A DNA stretch of 59,081 nt, taken from positions 241,043-300,123 of the forward strand of contig NZ_AOIL01000009.1 of assembly GCF_000337595.1 (NCBI RefSeq). The letters run 5' to 3'. Positions within the stretch are counted from its first letter, which is position 1, and every line of letters begins with the position of its first letter. Shown here in pieces: positions 1 to 7,912 of this stretch. A program made the translations under genes and the position numbers. The stretch is from Natrialba taiwanensis DSM 12281. Its GTDB lineage: Archaea > Halobacteriota > Halobacteria > Halobacteriales > Natrialbaceae. The notes under the pieces were generated by a model. The model worked only from the letters and a program-made list of their open reading frames with translations, searched no databases and was not told the DNA's origin.

Positions 1-377
1 CTTGCCGATCACCGCTCAGTACGTGGTCCTGTGCTCAACGAGACCGCGACCGCCAACGGACTGTTGGAAGTCAGTTCCAGAGCAACAGCGAACCATCCTG
101 CGGGTTCGCCGGAAAAACGGTACAGCAAACCGTCTCAGTCGTGAGAGCACCGCGTAACTGCACCCGATTAGTAATCGCGACGAAAATGTTCTATGTGCGA
201 ACTCGTCTCTCTCATCGAAGAACGGGACACCACGGTTCGTTTACATCCACAGAGGCGTGATACATCTTCAGTATAGCCCCTCACGGGCGGGATATGAGAA
301 TACATTCCCGTGGTATTCTAGGCACATCACATAAAATAACCGATAGGTTATTGAGGCGTGCGAGTCCCCTGACTTGT
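1..377. other. upstream gap, no gene recognised
   Basis: No convincing coding frame is visible. The frames that stay open are short and have the Ser/Arg-rich composition of shadow frames. The last 50 bases hold the presumed promoter of the broken MFS gene that follows. The left edge could be the remains of a gene cut by the window, but I could not identify one. Confidence 0.4.
346..352 (+). promoter_or_regulatory. TATA-like box of the MFS gene
   Basis: A GGTTATT stretch lies 26-32 nt before the ATG at 378. That is the spacing of an archaeal TATA box on a leaderless transcript, and no Shine-Dalgarno motif precedes the ATG. Confidence 0.35.
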
Positions 378-1556
378 ATGGGTCTTCGACCAGATATTCA
401 CCCGGCCGTTCTTGCAACGGCGCTTGCAACCTTCGTCTCCTTCCTCGGAGTCGGGATTGTTGATCCGATTCTACCCAGTATCGCACACGAGATGGGAGCA
501 TCCCATTTCATGGTGGAGTTGCTTTTCACGAGCTACCTGCTGGTAATGGGCCTCGCCATGCTGTTCTCGGGCGCGCTCGCTACCCGAATCGGGAGTAAAA
601 AGACGATGCTCCTCGGACTCGCGACCGTCGGTGTTTTCGCGGGGGCGTGCGCGCTCGCATCGTCAGTCGAGGCCCTCGCGGTCCTGCGCGGCTTTTGAGG
701 GTTGGGGAACGCGCTGTTCACCACGACGGCGCTCGCAATCATCGTCGGCGTCGCAGCCGGAAACAGTACGCGTGCCATCACGCTCTACGAAGCGTCGCTT
801 GGCTTCGGCATCGCCTGCGGGCCGCTTCTCGGCGGCCTGCTCGGCGCCCAATCGTGGCGACTGCCGTTCGCGGGGACCAGCATCCTGATGCTTATCGCGT
901 TCGGATTCGTCATCGTCACGGTAACCGAACCGAAAGCGGAACGCAAGCAAGGCGTCCGTGATGTCGTCGGTACGTTCCACCACACGGATGTTCTTACGAA
1001 CGCAGTAGTCGGCCTCCTCTACACGTACGGCTTCTTCACGTTACTCGCGTACACGCCGCTCATCCTGGATCTCACCACGTTCCAACTCGGTATCGTGTTC
1101 TTCGCGTGGGGGATGTTAGTGATCGTCGGCTCGGCCGTCCTCTCGCCCCGCCTGAACCGACGGTTCGGGACGGCCGAAGTCTCCGCCGGCGCACTCGTCG
1201 TCTTCGCGGGTATTCTGTGCACAATGGGACTCACGAACGGCGGTACCGAGATGCTCGCCGGACTCGTCATCGTTGCCGGCGTCTTCTGTGGACTCCTGAA
1301 CGCAAACCTGACGACGCTCGCGATGGGGGTTTCATCCCACGGGCGGTCCATCGCCTCGGGGGCGTTCAACAGTCTTCGGTTCATCGGCGGAGCGTTCGCA
1401 CCGATTACGGCCGGGTATCTCGGCCAGCAGTACGGCACGACAGTTCCGTATCTGCTCGGAGCGCTCGTCGTCGCCAGCGGATTCATTGTCCTCCTGATTC
1501 GGTTCGGGTTCGGAGGGCTCCGACTCACCGAATCGACACACCAAACCGGTCACTGA
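378..1556 (+). pseudogene. MFS transporter, interrupted by an in-frame TGA
   Basis: The frame encodes a 12-helix major facilitator superfamily exporter of drug or sugar type. The first part ends in TGA at 696-698, and the same frame resumes at once (GLGNALFTTTALAIIVG) and runs to 1556 with no frame change. The residues around the stop read RGF-stop-GLGNALF. In related transporters this loop commonly carries Trp, so a TGG to TGA change is the simplest explanation (family knowledge plus inference). All other helices look intact, including the motif-A-like loop after helix 2 (ATRIGSKKT). The start at 378 (MGLRPDIHPAV) is preferred over an upstream ATG at 294 because a TATA-like element lies about 28 nt before it and the extra N-terminus is not protein-like. 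A sequencing error or stop readthrough is possible. Confidence 0.75.
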
Positions 1557-2113
1557 TTTGACCCGGTCTCGTTACTTTCGCACACTGCACGATCCACCGG
1601 TATTTTTGACGCGCTTGGCTTCACGGCAGTGCACTCTATATCGCTCTATAGGGTTTATCGCTGAGTTCATCAGCGGAGTTGAGACCAGCGGTCTCACGGC
1701 CTGTCATACGGGAATCCGCAAGACATGGAGTCGATAACGGTAGTACACCTGCAAACCCACGCTAGACACGGACTCAAACGGTCCTGAATCCGCGAGCAGC
1801 GAAAATTCGTCCGCTTCAACACCCCCTCACGCGGGTGAACGTCTTCGATGGCACAGTAGTCACACCACATTCGATGGAATGGCGTTTTACGTTGGAATCG
1901 CGTAACTAGAAGTCCTCAAAGCGCCTCAGTCGAAAAAGGAGTCGCTCGACAGTACCGATCGGAGAGGCCAATCGAAGGTGGAAAGAGACAACCGAGAACG
2001 AACTCTCGGCGGACGACGATAGCTGGGAAGAGAGAGCTAAACAGTGTCTGCTTGCGTTCACTCCTCAAATCGACGCAAATCCGAATCGGGGATGAGGCGT
2101 CTCAAATATGGAT
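1557..2113. other. 557-nt gap, possible gene remnant
   Basis: There is no intact gene. On the minus strand around 1740-1880 one frame reads CDYCAIEDVHPREGV and another reads GGVEADEFSLLADSG, with stops between them. This is the look of a decayed coding sequence with frame changes, perhaps of a transposase, but I cannot assign a family. An imperfect AT-rich inverted element lies near 1635-1655. The gap sits between the broken MFS gene and the regulator's 3' end, so it may also hold the terminators of both. Confidence 0.3.
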
Positions 2114-2908
2114 TCACTCGAGGAGATCCGCGGAACTGAGCGGCGCTGCGTTCTGCCAGTACTGGGCGTGCTTCTCGCGGGCCCACGAGACCACAGCCTC
2201 GTTGTCGGTATCTATCGCACCCTGAAGAACGCCCGCCTCGTCGCGTAGCATGAAGTGAACGACATCGTCGGCGATCGTCACGGCATACGGAATCCGATCC
2301 TCGTGAAGGCGAATCTCGGCCCCATCAGCCGCGACTAATTCCTGGAGCGGTTGTCGGAGCATCGAATCCTGCGCGATCGCATCTACTGCCGTCGGAGAGA
2401 ACACGCCGGTGAAGTGCTGGTCTCCGCCAATCACGTGCTCTCGGATAATATCGAGACTCTGTTCGTTAAACGCATACGAGAAGATCGAGACCTGTTCTGA
2501 TCCGGACAGTAACGAAAGAATCCGCTGAACCGGCGCGTTCGGTCGCATTTGGCTGGGTGTCGTGATAGTGGCGTCAGTAAGGCAGCGAAAATCGAACTCC
2601 ATCTCCTCCGTCGGCAACCACTCGATTATCTCGCGCAGGTCGGCTTCCGCGTCGAGTGTGTCCCAGAGGTTCGTGAACGCTTCGGCGACGAGTTCACCGG
2701 TGGCCGTTGCAGTGTACGTGTCCCCGTCGTACGAGACCCATCGCCGCTTTTGCAGATCGTTGAGAACGCGACTGAGCGTTGGCTGGGAGGCATCGATCTC
2801 CGCCTGGAGCTCGCGGCGAGTATACGCATCGTGACTGAGCACTCGAAGGGTTTCAACCCGGTTAGCAGACAGCGCAAGGAATTCGATCTCGTCGAGTGCC
2901 GAATCCAT
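2114..2908 (-). CDS. winged-helix regulator with FilR1-like (DUF1724) domain
   Basis: This 264-residue protein has an N-terminal winged helix of about 80 residues (TRRELQAEIDASQPTLSRVL, with a wing near YDGDTYTATATG). An alpha/beta domain follows at about residues 125-250, of the type called DUF1724 or the FilR1 middle domain in methanogen and haloarchaeal regulators. It should act as a cytoplasmic DNA-binding transcription factor with a ligand- or partner-sensing C-terminal half. The ATG at 2908 gives the conventional N-terminus (MDSALDEIEFLALSANRVETL). The gene is divergent from the EamA exporter starting at 3133, with 224 nt between the two starts, so that exporter is the obvious candidate target (inference). 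No helix suggests membrane attachment. Confidence 0.8.
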   Translation of the reverse strand: MDSALDEIEFLALSANRVETLRVLSHDAYTRRELQAEIDASQPTLSRVLNDLQKRRWVSYDGDTYTATATGELVAEAFTNLWDTLDAEADLREIIEWLPTEEMEFDFRCLTDATITTPSQMRPNAPVQRILSLLSGSEQVSIFSYAFNEQSLDIIREHVIGGDQHFTGVFSPTAVDAIAQDSMLRQPLQELVAADGAEIRLHEDRIPYAVTIADDVVHFMLRDEAGVLQGAIDTDNEAVVSWAREKHAQYWQNAAPLSSADLLE

Positions 2909-3117
2909 GGCGGCGTTTGGTCCCGATTACGGTTAACTGTTTTCACGGTATGAATAATAATCAACGAGCGAATACGAGGCGAGCCTGCTCACTATTTCAA
3001 TAATTGCATGGTATTCTAAATAGATACAAAATCCCGGCCGACGTACGCTGAGACAGATGACTGACTCTATCGCACTGCAAACGGATGCCTCCGTTTCTCT
3101 AGAATCGCTGATCGTCT

Positions 3118-3124
3118 GGAGGGA
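3118..3124 (+). promoter_or_regulatory. Shine-Dalgarno before the EamA gene
   Basis: GGAGGGA lies 8-14 nt before the ATG at 3133. It is one of the few clear ribosome-binding sites in this window, where most first genes appear leaderless, so this transcript probably has a real 5' leader. It supports 3133 as the start. Confidence 0.6.
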
Positions 3125-3132
3125 AGCATAGA

Positions 3133-4095
3133 ATGGCACCGTCGACGAAGCGAACGCTCGTCTGTTTCGTCATTGCAAGCCTTTGTTTCGGCGGCACGTA
3201 CGTCGCCGCAAAAGCTGGACTGAGCTACTTTCCACCGCTTCTCTTCGTCGCGTTCCGGTTCGACATCGGGGCGTTGCTGCTGCTCGGCTACGTGCTGCAT
3301 CGCTTTCCTCGAAGCGAACTACTACCGAGAACGCGGGCTGATATCGCATCAATCCTCGCTGCTGGTGTGTTTGCGATCGGACTCGCGAACGCGTTCATCT
3401 TCATCGGACAACAGTTCACGACCAGTGCAGTGAGTTCGATTATGTACAGTCTGAATCCCATCCTGACCCCGGTATTTGCAACCGTGATGTTGGCAGATGA
3501 AGAGATTTCAAAATACGGGGTCGGCGGATTGCTACTCGGTCTCGTCGGCGTTACACTTGTTGTCAATCTCGACCCAACGAACATATTCAGTGGTGCAGTC
3601 GTCGGCAAGGCGATCGTGCTCACCGGCGCAATCAGTGGCGCACTCGGAAGTATCCTCATCCGCTCCGCGGATGCATCCCTGCCGAGCACGGTACGCACTG
3701 CGTGGGCCGTCCCGGTTGGCGCAGTGTTGTGTCACAGTCTCAGCCTGGTAACGGGAGAAAAAGCTGCCGCAGTCGCATGGACCCCAACAGCACTCATCGC
3801 ACTTGGATACCTCGGCGTGTTCTCCGGTGCGATCGCCTTCATCGCGTATTTCAGTCTCTTAGACGATATCGGCGCGATCCGAGGGAATCTGATCTTCTAC
3901 GTCGTACCGGTCGTGGCGACACTCGGCGGCTGGGTTCTCCTCGGTGAGACTATCTCCGCCTGGACGTTCGCTGGGTTCCTCGTGATCTTCGCCGGATTCG
4001 CGCTCATCGGTCGCGGCCCGTTACTGACCGAACTCACGAGAGTTCACCAGAGCCTCACCGAGAAGCACACCGGACGACACTCCAGAGACGGATAA
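3133..4095 (+). CDS. EamA/DMT-family transporter
   Basis: This 320-residue polytopic membrane protein has two EamA repeats, roughly residues 8-140 and 150-290, with ten predicted helices. The drug/metabolite transporter fold is visible in the first repeat (ASLCFGGTYVAAKAG, then VAFRFDIGALLLLGY, then SSIMYSLNPILTPVFA) and is repeated in the second (SLLDDIGAIRGNLIFYVVPV, then GETISAWTFAGFLVIFAG). Such proteins export small metabolites or amino acids; the substrate cannot be read from sequence. The hydrophilic C-terminal tail (about 20 residues) is typical. The neighbouring divergent FilR1-like regulator may control it. Confidence 0.85.
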   Translation: MAPSTKRTLVCFVIASLCFGGTYVAAKAGLSYFPPLLFVAFRFDIGALLLLGYVLHRFPRSELLPRTRADIASILAAGVFAIGLANAFIFIGQQFTTSAVSSIMYSLNPILTPVFATVMLADEEISKYGVGGLLLGLVGVTLVVNLDPTNIFSGAVVGKAIVLTGAISGALGSILIRSADASLPSTVRTAWAVPVGAVLCHSLSLVTGEKAAAVAWTPTALIALGYLGVFSGAIAFIAYFSLLDDIGAIRGNLIFYVVPVVATLGGWVLLGETISAWTFAGFLVIFAGFALIGRGPLLTELTRVHQSLTEKHTGRHSRDG

Positions 4096-4357
4096 CCGGC
4101 GGGGCAGAAGCAGCGAGCAATGATCAAGTCTCTCGTCTGTCCGGGACGGAGCACCCGATCCGTTCGGCTGAAAGAGGAGAGGGGATGAGGAGGTTCGCGG
4201 AGACGGTTCCGGTATACCGGACATCACCCCGCGAGGGCCAACCGAACTCGAAGCGACGGTCGATCGAGTTCACCATAATAGCCCGATTTGTTGGTTCTGT
4301 CCAATTTATAATCTAACTAATATGAATGAATATAAATACAGTCGACCGGAAGTGCCG

Positions 4358-6029
4358 ATGAGAGATACGCGTTTCCTATCAACACACAAACATTCGGAGC
4401 GGGAACGAATCTACCCTCCTCCGATTCACGGCTGCCGATGGGACACGCGCCTGCGTTCTCGTCGATGCCGGTGGCGCTGTCGATCTCGATTCGGCACTCG
4501 GCGACGACGAGTATCTGAACGCAATTTTACTCACACACGCACATATCGATCACTATCGGTCGCTCGCGAGAAATGTCCGACACAATGCGCCGATCTACAC
4601 CTCGCCGGCAACAGCGACGCTCCTCGAACAGACGCTCTCGGAGGCGCAGAAAGACAACGATCTCGGGGAGATTTCGAAGGCGTTGGACGCGGTCGAACCG
4701 ATCGACGACTGGACGGCGATTCTGGCCAATCTCGATGTTCGACCCGTTTCCGCAGGCCATACACCCGGTGCAGCCGGGTTCGTCGTTCGCTTCCGAGACC
4801 GGACCGCCGCTGATGACCTCCTGAACGGCGAACAGCACATCCTCGCGACGGGAGATTTTACGATGCGTCCCTGTGCCGGCTTTCCGGAGCTACAGACGAC
4901 ATATCCGTTCGATATTGATGCCGTCCTTCTGAACGCCTCGACCGAGGACACCTATCGGACCGCGCTCAACGAGTCGCTGCAGACGGTTCTCGAACGAGCG
5001 TACGCCGGCTCGCAGGTCGTTATTGCGACGAGTTCACTGACCGGGCTCCACTACGCGATACTGCTGGGACACACCGCGGCGGCACTCGATCGCGAGCTCC
5101 CGATTACGATGGTCGGACAGGCCGCCAAACTGTACAACGCGCTCGAGTTAGACGATCCCGGGATCGAGACACGAGAAGTGTTCGAGCGGACTGCGACGGT
5201 GCTCGAACAGGGACGGGTGACGATCGCCGGGCCGGAGACGCCACAGAAAGGAAGCGCGGCTCGACTGTTGAACGCGGTTAAAGACGATCCGACCGGTGTT
5301 TTCGTCCAGCTCGCAACGGGCGACGCCGCGCCGGTTGCGAACGTGAGCTGTACGACACGGTATATCGAACTCCGGAACCATCCGTCGATCGAGACGATCG
5401 ACCGGGTCGTTCGCGAGCTGGCACCCAAACAGGTCGTGATCAAACACGCGGTGGGAGACACGCTCAAACGGTTTCAGCGCCGCTTCGATCACTGTTTTAC
5501 CTGGGGAACGAACGATGAAGAAATCCATCGACTCTACGAAGCAGGGGAGTGGCAGGCCCCGGAATGGATCGCAGAAACGGCTGCAACGCAAATTCGGACA
5601 CGACAGTGGGAGCGGGCACAGAACCAGCCGTTCGATCCCGATGGAATGCGCTCACCTGTTCGAAGGGATGCAGTCGATCTCGAGGCGGAGGGTGTTGATC
5701 TCGACGCGCTCGAGACCACGTTTGGACGAACGTCGACGGATCCGTATTCGACATCAACTTCCGACGACGATGTGACCGCTGTCGAGACTAAGGAGAATCG
5801 TCCGCAACGAGGGGGAGGAGACTCGATCGAGGCCGAACTCCTTGCGCGTCTCGAGGCGATCGAAACGAAACTCGATCTCGATCGCTCCGAGGAGACGGTA
5901 CGGGCGCGCGTACTCTCCGATGGAAACGGTGAACAGCTCCTGTATCTCCTGGAACAGGCCGATATCGAGGCCGGCGATATCATCGAAATCAGCGTTTCTG
6001 GAGCGGATACTGGAGAGACACAGCGATAA
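4358..6029 (+). CDS. metallo-beta-lactamase-fold protein, start lost by frameshift
   Basis: This is an MBL-fold metallohydrolase of the RNase J/beta-CASP-like kind seen in haloarchaea. The zinc motif THAHIDH lies near residue 60, a further His in AGHTPGA near 135 and the Asp of ATGDF near 165. Later come a beta-CASP-like region, a charged linker and a C-terminal SpoVT/AbrB-like segment (VRARVLSDGNGEQLLYLLEQ). The conserved frame is open from 4362 (IRVSYQHTNIRSGNESTLLRF) but contains no ATG, GTG or TTG until 4683. Starting at 4683 would discard the whole zinc site. An ATG at 4358-4360 is one base out of frame with it, so a single inserted base within about 4361-4365 probably separated the start codon from the gene. 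It may therefore be inactive, a sequencing error, or start at a non-standard codon. Confidence 0.65.
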
Positions 6030-6137
6030 GAGTCCCCGGCAGCGACGACAGTTGTCTCCGTTCGCGAGAGGGGTCAGTCATCAGCGCCGCGTCGAGTCGG
6101 AAGCGACGAGCCGACCGGGCGCGACCCGAAGTCGTCT

Positions 6138-6145
6138 CAATTAAG
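6138..6145 (+). promoter_or_regulatory. TATA box of the marR-MFS operon
   Basis: CAATTAAG lies 25-32 nt before the GTG at 6170. This fits a leaderless haloarchaeal transcript and favours 6170 over the TTG at 6146 as the start. Confidence 0.5.
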
Positions 6146-6159
6146 TTGCGCCAGCAACT
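6144..6159. promoter_or_regulatory. probable MarR operator
   Basis: A perfect inverted repeat, AGTTGC-N4-GCAACT, overlaps the 3' edge of the TATA box and lies 11-26 nt before the regulator's start. A dimeric winged-helix repressor bound here would block the promoter. The sequence shows the palindrome; its use by the adjacent MarR protein is inferred from position. Confidence 0.65.
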
Positions 6160-6169
6160 ATCTTCGGGT

Positions 6170-6607
6170 GTGACTCACGACGAACTCGCGTGGCACGTCT
6201 CGCTGGCAGGCCGCGCGCTAAGCAGCCGGATTCAGGATCGGCTCTCCGAGCACGGGCTCGGGCACGGCGAGTATCGCATCCTGTTTGCACTGTACGATGA
6301 AGAGGGACTGACCCAGACCGATCTGGTAGCGCGCCACCACCTCGACAAGTCGGTCGTCGCCCGCGTCACCGACCGACTCGAAGAGAAAGGATACGTCGAG
6401 CGACGTCCGGACCCGGATGACGGGCGTCGCAAGCGGCTGTTTCTCACCCCTGCAGCCGAGGCGTTACGCGACGATGTCCGGGCGATCAAGGACAGCGTCG
6501 AGGCCGAAATCACCCAGGACCTCGACGACGCGGAGGTCGACGCGCTTGTCACCGGCCTGCGGACTGTAGCCCGAAATCTCGGCGCCGAGTCGGAGGACGA
6601 TCGATGA
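6170..6607 (+). CDS. MarR-family transcriptional regulator
   Basis: This protein of about 145 residues has the MarR winged-helix core: DNA-recognition helices in LTQTDLVARHHLDKSVVARV, then a wing with the classic DPDDGRRKRLFLT. It is expected to be a dimeric cytoplasmic repressor. The GTG at 6170 (MTHDELAWHV) is chosen because the TATA box sits about 28 nt upstream; the TTG at 6146 would lie inside the palindromic operator. Its stop overlaps the start of the next gene by ATGA, so the two are translationally coupled. The arrangement predicts an autoregulated drug- or metabolite-responsive efflux operon (inference). Confidence 0.88.
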   Translation: MTHDELAWHVSLAGRALSSRIQDRLSEHGLGHGEYRILFALYDEEGLTQTDLVARHHLDKSVVARVTDRLEEKGYVERRPDPDDGRRKRLFLTPAAEALRDDVRAIKDSVEAEITQDLDDAEVDALVTGLRTVARNLGAESEDDR

Positions 6608-7815
6608 CCAAGCCCGTTAACACCGCCGCCACGAACTCGCTCCGGCGGCCGGGGGTGGCGCTGTGGGTCGTCATCGCGTCGGCCACGCTGACGGTGATGG
6701 CCGGTGCCATCCTCGGACCGGTCATCAACCAGATCCAATCCGGGCTGCGCGTCCCTCAGTCGCAGGCGGGGCTCATCATCACGACCCACGGGCTGTTCAT
6801 CGTCCTTACCAGCCCGTTTGCGGGTTCAATTATCGACCGCGTCGGGCCGCGTCGGCCGTACATCGCCGGCCTCTTCGTCTACGCCGTCGCCGGCGCTGCG
6901 GGGTTGGTCGTCGAGTCGTTCCCGCTGTTGCTCGCCTCGCGGGCAGTTCTCGGTATCGGCGTCGCGTTCGTCTACACCGGCGTGACGGTGCTTATCTACA
7001 ACCTCTTCGAAGGTGACCGCAAGGACCGCGCGATGGGGCTACGCGGGAGCGCCAACAGCCTCGGTGCCGCGATCTGGCCCCTTGTAGGCGGCGCGCTCGG
7101 GTCGCTGTCGTGGCACGCTCCGTTCGGGGTGTACGCGATCGCACTTCCGCTTGGTCTTCTCGCGCTCGTTACAGTCCCCGAGACCGCCCTCGGCGGACGC
7201 GGCGGCGACGTTGAGGACGGTGGCCTCGCCGGTCTACTTGCAGTATTCGCCGCAACGCCGCTTCTGCTGTTAGTCTACGGTCTCTACTTCGTCGCGAATC
7301 TCCTGTTGTATGCGTACACGGTCTACTACCCCGGCCTGCTCGCGACGTTCGGCGTCGAGTCATCGCTGACGATCAGTCTCTACCTAGCGGCACTCGGCCT
7401 CGCCGGCGGGGGGAGCGCTTATTTCTACGACCGCGTGAAGCGGCGGTTCGACTACCGACAGCTGACACTCGCCGCGCTCGCGTTGTGGACAGCGGGGTTC
7501 ACCGTCGCGGCAGTCGCGGACAGCCGCCTCGTCGCCGCAGTACCGGTCGTTCTCTTCGGACTGGGCCAAGGACTCGCATTCCCCACCGTGTTACTCTGGG
7601 TCGAAGAACTCGCCCCCGCCGACAGAAAAGGGCAGTACAGCTCCTACATCGCGATGTTCGGCTACGTCGGGCAGTTCCTCTCACCGGTGGTTCTCAGCCC
7701 CGTTGCAGGCGCGTTCGAGGTCCACGCCGTCTTCGCCACCGCGGCCGCGTTCACCGGCATCTCGGCCGTCGCGGTCGGAGCCGCTCGGCTCTACCCCGTG
7801 GACGAAAGGGCGTGA
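6604..7815 (+). CDS. MFS transporter, co-operonic with marR
   Basis: This 403-residue protein has 12 predicted membrane helices and the major facilitator motif A in the loop after helix 2 (AGSIIDRVGPRRPYIAG). Residues RAVLGIGVAFVYTG form the helix 4 region, and there is a weaker second motif in YFYDRVKRRFDYRQL. Intact MFS proteins of this length usually export drugs or metabolites or import anions; the specificity is not visible. It overlaps the marR stop codon by 4 nt and shares its promoter and operator, which suggests that the transported compound, or one like it, is the MarR ligand (inference). Confidence 0.88.
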   Translation: MTKPVNTAATNSLRRPGVALWVVIASATLTVMAGAILGPVINQIQSGLRVPQSQAGLIITTHGLFIVLTSPFAGSIIDRVGPRRPYIAGLFVYAVAGAAGLVVESFPLLLASRAVLGIGVAFVYTGVTVLIYNLFEGDRKDRAMGLRGSANSLGAAIWPLVGGALGSLSWHAPFGVYAIALPLGLLALVTVPETALGGRGGDVEDGGLAGLLAVFAATPLLLLVYGLYFVANLLLYAYTVYYPGLLATFGVESSLTISLYLAALGLAGGGSAYFYDRVKRRFDYRQLTLAALALWTAGFTVAAVADSRLVAAVPVVLFGLGQGLAFPTVLLWVEELAPADRKGQYSSYIAMFGYVGQFLSPVVLSPVAGAFEVHAVFATAAAFTGISAVAVGAARLYPVDERA

Positions 7816-7912
7816 ACGACGCAAGGGCGAGACCTCAGCCCTGAACCCTGATCGAGTGATGAGAGATGCTTCCGCCCACCACGACAGACAACCAGTCCCC
7901 AGTCCCTGAAGA

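Noticed and set aside
4322-4813. 163-residue ORF at the start of the MBL gene
   Set aside because: Out of frame with the zinc motif and Arg/Ser-rich; only its internal ATG at 4358 matters, as the probable lost start.
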